A DNA stretch of 12,195 bases, taken from contig DATBNO010000070.1 of assembly GCA_036554285.1 (NCBI GenBank), positions 1 to 12,195 on the forward strand, given 5' to 3'. The position numbers and the translations under genes are program-made. Below are positions 5,581 to 12,195 of this stretch, in pieces (the first letter of the stretch is position 1; every line of letters starts with the position of its first letter). This DNA comes from JADGGM01 sp025449955. Its GTDB lineage: Bacteria; Gemmatimonadota; Gemmatimonadetes; Gemmatimonadales; Gemmatimonadaceae. Below the pieces are notes generated by a model, which ran no database searches, was not told the origin of the DNA, and saw only the letters and a program-made list of their open reading frames with translations.

Positions 5581-8220
5581 ATGATTCGCTTCCGCACGCT
5601 TGGCGGCCTTGATCTTCGAGACGAGAACGAGCGACAGCTCCTCTCGATCTTGCGCCAGCCCAAACGGCTGGCTCTCCTCGCGTACCTGGCAATCGCTGCG
5701 CCCACGGGTTACCGGCGGCGCGACACGATCCTTGGCCTCCTCTGGCCAGAGCTCGACGAGGAACGCGCCCGAAGCGCTCTCCGCCAGGCAGTCCACTTCC
5801 TGCGCCGCACGTTAGGCGCCGACGTCATCCGCGGACACGGCGGCGAGGACCTCGGACTCGGCACCGAAATGTTTTGGTGCGACGCACGCGCTTTCGATGA
5901 TGCACTGGCGCGCGGCGCTCCGGCGGAAGCGCTGGAGTTGTATGGCGGTGACTTGTTGGACGGGTTCTTCGTGACTGGCGCGTCGAGCGAGTTCGAAGAG
6001 TGGCTGGCACAGCAGCGCGCCCGCCTGCGGCACCAGGCTATCGAGTCGTCGTGGTCGCTCACGGATCACTTCGAGGCCACCGGGTGCGGCACGGAGGCCG
6101 CGCGTTGGGCTCGGTGGGCAGCCGCCCGCGCGCCCGATGACGAGCGCACGCACCGCCGCCTCATCGCCTTGCTCGACCGACTCGGTGACCGGACCGGCGC
6201 GTTGCGCGCGTACGAAGATTTTGTGCGCCGAGCACGCGAAGAGTTCGACGCCGAGCCCTCCGCGGAGACGCAGGCGTTAGTGGCTGCGATCCGCGCGCGC
6301 ACGACGGCCGCCTCGCCGGCGATCGATGCGCCGACGGCCGCAGTGCGTATCGTGGTTCCGCCGTCTGAGCCGTCGGATGAGAGCGTGGCGGCGCCGGACG
6401 GGCACTCGGCCGACCCGGTTGCGCCGGCCGCCGAGCTCGCCGCGCGGGCGGCGATCGCGCCGCGGCGCCGGCGGCCCTGGCTCGTCGCCGCATCGGTGCT
6501 CGTCATCGCCGGCGCGGCGCTGTTCGCGACGCGCGCCCTGCGCGGCGGCGACGGTCCGCCTAACGCAGCGGCCGGTACGCTGGCCGACGCAGCGCCGGCC
6601 CTCCCGCACTCGCGGGCGCCGCGAATCGCCGTCACCACGTCGTCGCCCATCGCGGCCCGGTTCTTCGATACGGGCCTCCGGGCGCTGTACGACCAGGGGG
6701 ACATGCGGCTGGCGCGATCTCTGTTCCTCGATGCGTTAGGCGAGGACACCACGTTCGCAATGGCCGCGTTCTACGCCGCACAGTGCGCGACCGATTTGGG
6801 CTCGCCCGAAGGGCCGGCCCTGATGGTGCGGGCCATGCGCCTCGCGCCGCGCGCCAGCGAACGCGAACGGCTTCTCATCGCCTCGGCGTGGTCCTCCGCG
6901 ACCAACGATCCGAACCGGATGGAGATCGCCGAGTCGCTGGCGACGCGGTACCCGTTGGAGCCGGAGGGCCACGTCGCGCTGGGCGCCGCACTCTCCGCCT
7001 CCGGCGACTTCCTCGGCGCCGTTCCGCATCTGCGGCACGCGATCGACATGGACACCGATGTCGTGATCACCGCGCAACCGCTCTGCGCGGCGTGTGTCGC
7101 GTTCGAGAGTCTCGTCGGCGTGTACACCCTCAGCGACTCGCTCGGCGCAGCCGAGCGCGTCGCCCGCGAATGGGTGCGCCGACAACCGCACTCCACGTCG
7201 CCGTGGGTGGCGCTGGTCAGCGTCCTCGGGCGGGAGGGCCGGGAGCGTGAGGCCGACTCCGCCGAGCGTGAGGTGGGAACGATCGATCCGTCGGAAGACG
7301 TCCCGTTGCTGATGGCGGTGAACGCGATACACGCCGACGATTGGGCCAACGCGGACGAGCTGTTATCGGCCGAGCTCAAGTCGGCCACTCCGGCCGAGGC
7401 GGAACGGGTGCTGTGGTGGGTGGTGATCGCGCGCCGCAGCGAAGGCCGGTTAGGCGAGGCGCTGGCCGCCGCGCGGGCGCTCGTCAAGCCCGGTGCGTCG
7501 CAGTTGGAGCTGGCCGGCATCGCGCAGGCACAGGTGCTGTTCGAGGACGGCCGATACCGCGACGCGGCGCGCATGTTCGACTCGCTCGCCGCGATCCTGC
7601 CGACGCCCGCGCCTAACGCACCCGGATCGCGGGCCCGCCAGCGGAGCTGGATGCTGACGCACGCCGGCACCGCGTGGGCCGCCGCGGGCGACACCGTGCA
7701 GTTGGCGCGCATGGCGGATTCCGTGGAAGGGTCGGCGCGTCTCAGCTCGTACGGCCGCGATTGGACGCTTCCGCACTATCTGCGCGGCCTTCTCTGGAAG
7801 GCGCGAGGGGATTCCCAGCGCTCGTTGGGCGAGTTTTCACGTGCCATCTATTCGCCCAGCGAAGGGTACACGCGGGCGAACTTCGAACTTGCGCGCGCAT
7901 GGTTAGGCGCAGGCCAGCCGCGCGCGGCCGTCGCGATTCTCGCGCCGGCGCTGCGCGGACCGATCGAAGCCTCGGGCTTTTACCTCACCCGGCCCGAGAT
8001 CCACGAGCTCCTCGCGCAGAGCTTCGAGGCCGCCGGGCTTCCCGACAGCGCGGCGGTACAGTACGCCATCGTCGCTCGCACCTGGAAGAATGGCGACCCG
8101 TCGTTTCGCCGGCGTGCCGCGAGCGCCGCCGCGGCGGAACGTCGCCTGGCGGGCGGTCGCGGCGCCGGCGCGCACGCTCGGCTCGCCCTGCAACCGCCCG
8201 CGCCCGGCGCCATCCGTTAG
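5581..8220 (+). CDS. Membrane-anchored SARP-type regulator: winged helix + BTAD, TM helix, TPR sensor region
   Basis: Probable one-component transcription regulator of 879 residues. Residues 1-82 match the winged-helix DNA-binding domain of SARP/AfsR proteins (MIRFRTLGGLDL start, KRLALLAYLA, then LGLLWPELDEERARSALRQA and LRRTLGA). Residues about 98-240 are the BTAD helical repeats (FDDALARG, LYGGDLLDGF, FEEWLAQQRARLR, ALRAYEDFVRRAREEF). A Pro/Ala/Ser-rich linker (about 241-293) leads to RRRR (295-298) and one hydrophobic helix (about 299-318). Residues about 345-860 are TPR-like helices (for example SGDFLGAVPHLRHAI, EGRLGEALAAARALV, EDGRYRDAARMFDSL). Arg before the helix predicts DNA-binding inside and TPRs outside, a CadC/ToxR-like layout. 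Cys502 and Cys505 form CAAC in the outer half. No Shine-Dalgarno site precedes ATG 5581, although the domain starts exactly there. Target genes are unknown. The stop codon overlaps that of the convergent gene. Confidence 0.88.
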   Translation: MIRFRTLGGLDLRDENERQLLSILRQPKRLALLAYLAIAAPTGYRRRDTILGLLWPELDEERARSALRQAVHFLRRTLGADVIRGHGGEDLGLGTEMFWCDARAFDDALARGAPAEALELYGGDLLDGFFVTGASSEFEEWLAQQRARLRHQAIESSWSLTDHFEATGCGTEAARWARWAAARAPDDERTHRRLIALLDRLGDRTGALRAYEDFVRRAREEFDAEPSAETQALVAAIRARTTAASPAIDAPTAAVRIVVPPSEPSDESVAAPDGHSADPVAPAAELAARAAIAPRRRRPWLVAASVLVIAGAALFATRALRGGDGPPNAAAGTLADAAPALPHSRAPRIAVTTSSPIAARFFDTGLRALYDQGDMRLARSLFLDALGEDTTFAMAAFYAAQCATDLGSPEGPALMVRAMRLAPRASERERLLIASAWSSATNDPNRMEIAESLATRYPLEPEGHVALGAALSASGDFLGAVPHLRHAIDMDTDVVITAQPLCAACVAFESLVGVYTLSDSLGAAERVAREWVRRQPHSTSPWVALVSVLGREGREREADSAEREVGTIDPSEDVPLLMAVNAIHADDWANADELLSAELKSATPAEAERVLWWVVIARRSEGRLGEALAAARALVKPGASQLELAGIAQAQVLFEDGRYRDAARMFDSLAAILPTPAPNAPGSRARQRSWMLTHAGTAWAAAGDTVQLARMADSVEGSARLSSYGRDWTLPHYLRGLLWKARGDSQRSLGEFSRAIYSPSEGYTRANFELARAWLGAGQPRAAVAILAPALRGPIEASGFYLTRPEIHELLAQSFEAAGLPDSAAVQYAIVARTWKNGDPSFRRRAASAAAAERRLAGGRGAGAHARLALQPPAPGAIR

Positions 8221-8222
8221 GC
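8216..8222. repeat. GTTAGGC copy that provides both stop codons of a convergent gene pair
   Basis: On the plus strand GTTAGGC contains TAG 8218-8220, the stop of the regulator. On the minus strand the same bases read GCCTAAC and contain TAA 8219-8217, the stop of the YdeI-like gene. The genes overlap tail to tail by 4 bp. Confidence 0.9.
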
Positions 8223-8825
8223 GCGGCCTTTTCTCGGGCCGGCCGCGCGCGCCCGGTCGAGGGACGGCAGTCGCCGCCCGGCCGCCGAGTGCGTGACGAG
8301 TGTCTCGAGTCGCGCCGCGCGCGTCGCCGCGCGTTTCGCGCTCACGACCCAGAACGTCGCCGTGCGCCGGTACCACGGCGCCTGCTCCGAAAAGAAGGAC
8401 CACGCCGCGGCGTTCGCCTTGAACCGACGCTCGGCCTTCGCGTCGAACGCCGCGAGACGTCGTGCCTCGTACGCGTAGACGCCCGACCGTTTTGCATCGC
8501 GCGCCGCGAACGCGGCGTGACCGGCCGCGTGCACAAGACCCGACGTCTCGAGCTCGCCCACCCGTTTGATGTTGACGTTGCTCCACGTGCTGCGAGGTTT
8601 GCGCGGGGTGAAGCGGATCGTGTATCGCGACTCGTCGATCGATCGGCGCACGCCGTCGATCCACCCGAAGCACAGCGCCTGGTCCACGGATTCCGGCCAC
8701 GTGATGCTGGGCCGGCCGGAGCCGCGTTTGTAGAAGCCCACCAGCAGCTCGGCCTCGGACGCATGGTGCTCTTCGAGCCACGCGCGCCAGGCGGCCGGCG
8801 TCGCGAAGTATTTGGGCTTGGCCAT
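8217..8825 (-). CDS. YdeI/OmpD-associated family protein
   Basis: Small soluble protein, 202 residues from ATG 8825. It matches the YdeI/OmdA family: KYFATPAAWRAWLEEHH at the start, ELLVGFYKRGSG, WPESVDQALCFGWIDGVRR, then YTIRFTPRKPRSTWSNVN and RVGELETSGL, followed by a helical C-terminal part (YEARRLAAFDAKAERRF, AWSFFSEQAPWYRR). Members have been linked to envelope-stress or bacteriocin/antimicrobial-peptide protection in enterobacteria, but the biochemical role is unsettled, so none is assigned here. It has no signal peptide. The C-terminal tail is Arg/Lys-rich. ATG 8825 is preferred over ATG 8864 because the conserved family start follows it and AGG lies 9 nt upstream, inside a GTTAGGC copy (8834-8840). 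It is convergent with the SARP-like regulator; the two stop codons overlap. Confidence 0.88.
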   Translation of the reverse strand: MAKPKYFATPAAWRAWLEEHHASEAELLVGFYKRGSGRPSITWPESVDQALCFGWIDGVRRSIDESRYTIRFTPRKPRSTWSNVNIKRVGELETSGLVHAAGHAAFAARDAKRSGVYAYEARRLAAFDAKAERRFKANAAAWSFFSEQAPWYRRTATFWVVSAKRAATRAARLETLVTHSAAGRRLPSLDRARAAGPRKGRA

Positions 8826-9100
8826 CGGTATCTGCCTAACGGTGAGCGGGCGACAAGAGCGCACGGGTTCGTCGACAACAATTCACGCCTCGCAGTGCGA
8901 CGTCAATCGCGAGGACCGCGGTGCTCAGTCGCCACGCCGCCGGACCGTGGCGCCCGCCGAGCCCAACGGCTTGCGTCCGGGTCGGGTCAAACCGGTCCGA
9001 GTCCCCCTGCCCGGTACTCGCCCGATGTCCGATATTGGAGGCGTTCGACCCACGCCGTTCGCGTTCACCCCGGCCCGACACCCAATAAGGACCTGCTGCC
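8826..9100. promoter_or_regulatory. Divergent intergenic region between YdeI-like gene and dcp
   Basis: It should carry promoters for both flanking genes, but no clear -35/-10 pair is visible. GATATT (9031-9036) is a possible -10 for dcp without a matching -35. A weak inverted repeat CCTCGC (8888-8893) / GCGAGG (8909-8914) and one GTTAGGC-type word (8834-8840) are present. No small ORF with a ribosome site was found. Confidence 0.4.
9087..9091 (+). promoter_or_regulatory. Shine-Dalgarno AAGGA of dcp
   Basis: AAGGA lies 9 nt before ATG 9101, which begins a typical signal peptide; together they fix the start. Confidence 0.7.
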
Positions 9101-11251
9101 ATGCTCAGAATCCGCGTGCTTTCGTCGGCGTCCGCGCTGCTCGCGACCGTAGCGTCGTCCGCCGTCGCGCAGTCGGCGCCCCAGAGCGCCGGGACGCGCC
9201 AGAATCCATTTCTCGAACCGAGCCCGCTGTTCTTTCAGGCGCCGCCGTTCGACAAGATTCGCGACGGCGACTATGAGCCTGCGCTCGAGCGCGGCATGCG
9301 CGACCACCTGGCCGAGGTGAATCGCATCGCGAATCAGACGTCCGCGCCGACGTTCGACAACACGATCGTCCCCATGGAGCAGGCGGGCGCGCTCCTCACG
9401 CGCGTCTCGAAGGTCTTCTTCGGGCTGACCACGGCGAACACGGACGACACGATACAACGCATCCAGGCCATCGAAGCGCCCAAGCTCGCCGCGCACAGCG
9501 ACGCGATCTACCTCAACGCGAAGTTGTTCGCGCGCGTGAAGTCGCTGTACGATCGCCGCACGACGCTCGGCCTCGACTCGGTGCAGCAGTATCTCGTGCG
9601 GCGCTACTATCTCGATTTTGTGCGCGACGGAGCGCAACTGTCGGATGCCGACAAGACAACGCTGCGCGCATTGAACGCCGAAGAGTCGAAGCTCACCACG
9701 CAGTTCCAGAGCAAGCTGCTCGCGGCGACCAAGGCCGGTGCGCTGGTGATCGGCGATCGCGCCCAACTGGCTGGTCTGAGCGACGCCGACATCGCGTCCG
9801 CGGCGCAAGACGCGAAAGATCGCGGCCTAACGGGCAAATGGGTGGTACCGCTCCAGAACACCACGCAGCAGCCGGCGCAGGCGTCGCTCTCCGATCGCGC
9901 CGTGCGCCGGCGCCTCTTCGAGGCCAGCACGCAGCGCGCCGAGCACGGCGGCAGCGACGACACGCGCGCCGTCATCGCGCGTCTCGCCCAACTTCGTGCC
10001 CAACGCGCCAAGCTCCTCGGGTATCCGACGTACGCGGCGTACAGCCTCGACGACCAGATGGCGAAGACGCCCGAGCACGCGATGAAGCTGCTCGGCGATC
10101 TCGTCCCGCCGGCCACCGACAAGGCGCACGCCGAGGCGGCCGAGATGCAGGCGTTGGTCGACAAGCAGCACGGCGGCTTCGCGCTCGAGCCGTGGGACTG
10201 GCAGTACTACGCCGAGCAAGTGCGGAAAGCGGAATTCGATCTCGATGAGTCGCAGCTCGAGCCCTACTTCGAGCTCGACACGGTGCTCAAGAACGGCGTC
10301 TTCTTCGCCGCCAACAAACTCTATGGCATCACGTTCAAGGAGCGCACCGACATTCCCGTGTGGCATCCCGACGTGCGCGTCTTCGAGGTGTTCGATGCCG
10401 ACGGCTCGCCGCTCGCGCTCTGGTACTGCGACTACTTCAAGCGCGACAACAAGGGCGGCGGCGCTTGGGAAGACACGTGGGTCGACCAGTCCGGTCTGTT
10501 AGGCACCCACGCGGTCGTATACAACGTCGCCAACTTCACCAAGCCGGCGCCCGGGCAACCGGCGCTCCTCACGTTCGACGACGTCACCACGATGTTCCAC
10601 GAGTTCGGACACGCGCTGCACTCGATGTTCTCCAACGTGCGCTATCCGACGCTGGCCGGCACCAACGTGCCGCGCGACTTCGTCGAGTTCCCGTCGCAAT
10701 TCAACGAGCACTGGGCGCTCGATTCCACCGTGTTCGCCAATTACGCGCATCACTACCAAACCGGCGCGCCGATGCCGCAGGCGCTCGTCGAAAAAATCGA
10801 GAAGGCGCGCACGTTCAATCAGGGATTCTTGACCACCGAGTACTTGTCCGCGTCGTTGCTCGATCTGGCGTGGCACACCCTGCCGGCCAGTGCGCCGCTC
10901 CAGAAGGTGGACACGTTCGAATCGGATGCGTTGAAGCGCTTTCATGTCGACGTCGCGCTGGTGCCGCCGCGGTACCGGTCCACGTATTTCTCGCACATTT
11001 GGAGCGGCGGCTACTCCGCGGGCTACTACGCGTATTTGTGGAGCGAGGTGATCGACGACGACGCGTTCGCGTGGTTCACGGAACACGGCGGCCTTACGCG
11101 CGCGAATGGACAACGCTTCCGCGACATGCTGCTCTCGCGTGGCGGCACCGAAGACGCGGCGGCGATGTACCGCGCATTCCGGGGCCGCGACCCGAGCATC
11201 GAGCCGCTCCTCGAGCAACGGGGCCTCAAGGCGACGACGACGAGCCAATAG
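9101..11251 (+). CDS. dcp: Peptidyl-dipeptidase Dcp, M3 family zinc metallopeptidase, with signal peptide
   Basis: Removes dipeptides from the C-terminus of short peptides. It has 716 residues; E. coli Dcp is about 680. Residues 1-23 are a signal peptide (SSAVA before Gln24), so the enzyme is probably periplasmic. The zinc motif is HEFGH at 500-504 (His500, Glu501, His504) and the third ligand is Glu529 in RDFVEFPSQ, 28 residues after Glu501 as in thimet oligopeptidase. The substrate-binding segment HIWSGGYSAGYYAYLW begins at His632, with Tyr638 and Tyr642-645 in place. Many blocks are recalled as near-identical to E. coli Dcp: NTTQQPA, DQMAKTPE, PWDWQYYAEQVRKAEFDLDE, HPDVRVFE, GTNVPRDFVEFPSQ and PPRYRSTYFSHI, which favours Dcp over oligopeptidase A. 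It could supply amino acids from envelope or imported peptides. The next gene lies 111 nt downstream with its own predicted promoter. Confidence 0.95.
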   Translation: MLRIRVLSSASALLATVASSAVAQSAPQSAGTRQNPFLEPSPLFFQAPPFDKIRDGDYEPALERGMRDHLAEVNRIANQTSAPTFDNTIVPMEQAGALLTRVSKVFFGLTTANTDDTIQRIQAIEAPKLAAHSDAIYLNAKLFARVKSLYDRRTTLGLDSVQQYLVRRYYLDFVRDGAQLSDADKTTLRALNAEESKLTTQFQSKLLAATKAGALVIGDRAQLAGLSDADIASAAQDAKDRGLTGKWVVPLQNTTQQPAQASLSDRAVRRRLFEASTQRAEHGGSDDTRAVIARLAQLRAQRAKLLGYPTYAAYSLDDQMAKTPEHAMKLLGDLVPPATDKAHAEAAEMQALVDKQHGGFALEPWDWQYYAEQVRKAEFDLDESQLEPYFELDTVLKNGVFFAANKLYGITFKERTDIPVWHPDVRVFEVFDADGSPLALWYCDYFKRDNKGGGAWEDTWVDQSGLLGTHAVVYNVANFTKPAPGQPALLTFDDVTTMFHEFGHALHSMFSNVRYPTLAGTNVPRDFVEFPSQFNEHWALDSTVFANYAHHYQTGAPMPQALVEKIEKARTFNQGFLTTEYLSASLLDLAWHTLPASAPLQKVDTFESDALKRFHVDVALVPPRYRSTYFSHIWSGGYSAGYYAYLWSEVIDDDAFAWFTEHGGLTRANGQRFRDMLLSRGGTEDAAAMYRAFRGRDPSIEPLLEQRGLKATTTSQ

Positions 11252-11283
11252 CAGGCTGCATTGAGTCGAGCGGCGTGAAACAA

Positions 11284-11311
11284 TTGCGGAAACGGCCCCG
11301 TCCCGTATAAC
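11284..11311 (+). promoter_or_regulatory. Candidate promoter of the DUF4412-like gene
   Basis: TTGCGG (11284-11289), a 16-nt spacer and TATAAC (11306-11311) form a plausible promoter; the -10 box is the best in the window. Predicted leader to ATG 11363 is about 45 nt. The -10 lies in the loop of an inverted repeat. Confidence 0.5.
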
Positions 11312-11320
11312 ATGGGGCCG
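11293..11320 (+). terminator. Inverted repeat between dcp and the DUF4412-like gene
   Basis: CGGCCCC (11293-11299) and GGGGCCG (11314-11320) form a perfect 7-bp stem with a 14-nt loop, 41 nt after the dcp stop. There is no T-tract. It may terminate dcp transcripts or, since it surrounds the -10 box of the next gene, serve as an operator. Confidence 0.4.
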
Positions 11321-11350
11321 CCGCGCCCCGCTCGAGACCGACACCGAACG

Positions 11351-11356
11351 AAGGAG
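11351..11356 (+). promoter_or_regulatory. Shine-Dalgarno AAGGAG of the DUF4412-like gene
   Basis: AAGGAG lies 6 nt before ATG 11363, an ideal spacing. It selects that start over the in-frame ATG at 11312, which overlaps the hairpin and would place a charged, non-signal extension before the signal peptide. Confidence 0.8.
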
Positions 11357-11362
11357 AGCACG

Positions 11363-12097
11363 ATGCCGACGTCGTCACGCATGTCCCGATGGGTTGTGGT
11401 CGTTGCGTTAGGCGCAACACCGGCCGTCGCAGCCTGCTTCGGCGGGGAGGTGGGCGGACCCGTCTGGACCGGCCCGCCGTTCTCCGCCGATCTCGTGGAC
11501 CCCAGTCATCCCGACAGCACGCCGACGCACATTTTCCTCTCGGACGGCAAACTCCGCATCGAGTCGACGGACACCTCGCAGTTGGGCGCGCTCGTGCTCG
11601 ATCCCGCGCACGGCAGCACGCTGATCATCAACGACCGGAAGAAGGAGTACCTGGATGCAGGCATGATGACGTCGCTCGTCACGGCGACCTTCGGACCGGT
11701 GCTCCGCTTCTTCCGCCCTGCCGGCGCCGGCGATCCGTGCACGCAGTGGAACACGACCACCATGCCGTTCGCGGCGATGTCCCACAACAAGTCGGATGCA
11801 CCACCGCACTTCACGTGCAAGAGTCTCGGCTCCGAGAGCGTGGATGGTCGTTCCGCGCACAAGTGGCAGTGGACAAACGATGCGCAGAATGGCGGAACGG
11901 GAATGGTCTGGATCGACGACAAGCTGCAAATCGTGTCGAGGGCCGAGGACAAGGACGACCACATGGAGCTGCGCAACATCAAGGAAGGCACGGTGGCGGC
12001 GTCCGAGTTCACGCCGCCCGCGAGCTACAAGAAGTTGAGCGTCGCCAGCATCATGGGCAGTCTCATGAGCTCGGACAAAGGCCAGGGCTCGCACTGA
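11363..12097 (+). CDS. Exported DUF4412/LolA-like protein, probable lipoprotein
   Basis: 244 residues. The N-terminus (MPTSSRMSRWVVVVALGA, then TPAVAAC) is a signal sequence; VAAC fits a lipobox with lipidated Cys25, although cleavage after AVA is also possible. The mature part resembles DUF4412 proteins of the LolA/LolB-like fold: PFSADLVDPS, then HIFLSDGKLRIES, LVLDPAHGSTLIINDRKKEY, a middle section with two Cys (GDPCTQW and FTCKSLG, a possible disulfide), VDGRSAHKWQW, GMVWIDDKLQIVSRAED, and the C-terminal ELRNIKEG with FTPPASYKKL. The family's role is unknown; the fold suggests binding a hydrophobic ligand in the envelope. It has its own promoter and ribosome site and is followed by a strong hairpin, so it is probably monocistronic. 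Family call is by remembered motif pattern. Confidence 0.78.
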   Translation: MPTSSRMSRWVVVVALGATPAVAACFGGEVGGPVWTGPPFSADLVDPSHPDSTPTHIFLSDGKLRIESTDTSQLGALVLDPAHGSTLIINDRKKEYLDAGMMTSLVTATFGPVLRFFRPAGAGDPCTQWNTTTMPFAAMSHNKSDAPPHFTCKSLGSESVDGRSAHKWQWTNDAQNGGTGMVWIDDKLQIVSRAEDKDDHMELRNIKEGTVAASEFTPPASYKKLSVASIMGSLMSSDKGQGSH

Positions 12098-12123
12098 ACG
12101 CGCTCGCGGGTCGATGACGATTC

Positions 12124-12166
12124 ATGTGCGGCGGTCTGGCGCGTAGTGGCGCCGGGCGCCGCACAT
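12124..12166 (+). terminator. Strong nested hairpin after the DUF4412-like gene
   Basis: ATGTGCGGCG (12124-12133) and CGCCGCACAT (12157-12166) pair perfectly over 10 bp. Inside, GGCGC (12138-12142) pairs with GCGCC (12149-12153) around a 6-nt loop. It lies 26 nt after the stop codon and is followed shortly by TTATT (12171-12175), a weak T-rich tail. Probable intrinsic terminator; the symmetric stem could serve an unseen convergent gene too. Confidence 0.6.
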
Positions 12167-12195
12167 CGCCTTATTCATGGGTGTGCTACCCGCTT

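Larger units (their letters stand above)
383..11413. repeat. Dispersed 7-mer GTTAGGC/GCCTAAC, 16 exact copies
   Basis: GTTAGGC on the plus strand starts at 383, 3280, 4173, 5811, 6735, 7449, 7902, 8216, 10498 and 11407. GCCTAAC starts at 4349, 4565, 6558, 7611, 8834 and 9825. A one-base variant (CCCTAAC) lies at 5439. The base after GTTAGGC is G in most copies, so GTTAGGCG may be the fuller word. With about 66% G+C and independent bases, one or two copies are expected on both strands of 12.2 kb. Copies occur in six of the seven genes, at one gene-gene junction and in one leader. The function is unknown. Confidence 0.85.

Noticed and set aside
7674..9152. Plus-strand open frame (492 codons) spanning the regulator end, the YdeI-like gene and the start of dcp
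   Set aside because: It overlaps three supported genes in other frames, and its residue content is Arg-dominated.
11312..11362. Upstream in-frame ATG of the DUF4412-like gene
   Set aside because: It lies in the hairpin next to the -10 box, with no ribosome site; ATG 11363 has AAGGAG at ideal spacing and begins the signal peptide.
1..12195. tRNA, rRNA, CRISPR array, insertion sequence, att site or defence system
   Set aside because: No cloverleaf, regularly spaced repeat, terminal inverted repeat, transposase or integrase motif was seen on either strand; gaps between genes are under 300 bp.
1..12195. The whole window as a single coordinated new system
   Set aside because: Strand changes, separate leaders and terminators, and unrelated families argue for independent chromosomal genes.

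Overview
The window is high-GC DNA (roughly two thirds G+C by eye) that looks chromosomal and comes from a Gram-negative, outer-membrane bacterium. A SusC/RagA-type TonB-dependent receptor, a giant membrane-anchored SARP/BTAD-TPR regulator, a predicted-exported M3 peptidase and a MauG/CcpA-like di-heme cytochrome occur together. This suggests Gemmatimonadota or a close high-GC relative. That assignment is inference from gene families and composition; no rRNA or marker gene is present.

Layout. (1) 1-2356, minus: the N-terminal 785 codons of a SusC/RagA outer-membrane receptor, running off the left edge. (2) 2578-3783, minus: a di-heme cytochrome c of the MauG/cytochrome c peroxidase superfamily, with an AT-rich promoter island upstream. 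(3) 3980-5311, minus: a fold-type I PLP aminotransferase. (4) 5581-8220, plus, divergent from the aminotransferase: an 879-residue protein with an N-terminal winged helix + BTAD, one transmembrane helix and a long C-terminal TPR region. (5) 8217-8825, minus: a YdeI/OmpD-associated family protein that converges on the regulator, the two stop codons overlapping. (6) 9101-11251, plus: peptidyl-dipeptidase Dcp with a signal peptide. (7) 11363-12097, plus: an exported DUF4412/LolA-like protein or lipoprotein, followed by a strong hairpin. No gap exceeds 300 bp. I see no tRNA, rRNA, CRISPR array, insertion sequence or phage gene.

How the genes work together. The window reads as ordinary chromosomal genes, not one tight operon; most genes have their own leader and several are divergent or convergent. 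Many products act in or beyond the inner membrane: receptor, cytochrome, peptidase, DUF4412 protein and probably the sensor half of the regulator. I found no evidence that they form one pathway.

The most unusual signal is not a gene. The 7-mer GTTAGGC (or its complement GCCTAAC) occurs 16 times in 12.2 kb, where base composition predicts about one or two. It lies in seven of the eight annotated stretches or their borders, on both strands, and forces rare codons (TTA-GGC, CCT-AAC, CTA-ACG) in unrelated proteins. One copy supplies both overlapping stop codons of a convergent gene pair. It behaves like a genome-wide signature word of the HIP1 or uptake-sequence kind and is the best candidate here for something undescribed.
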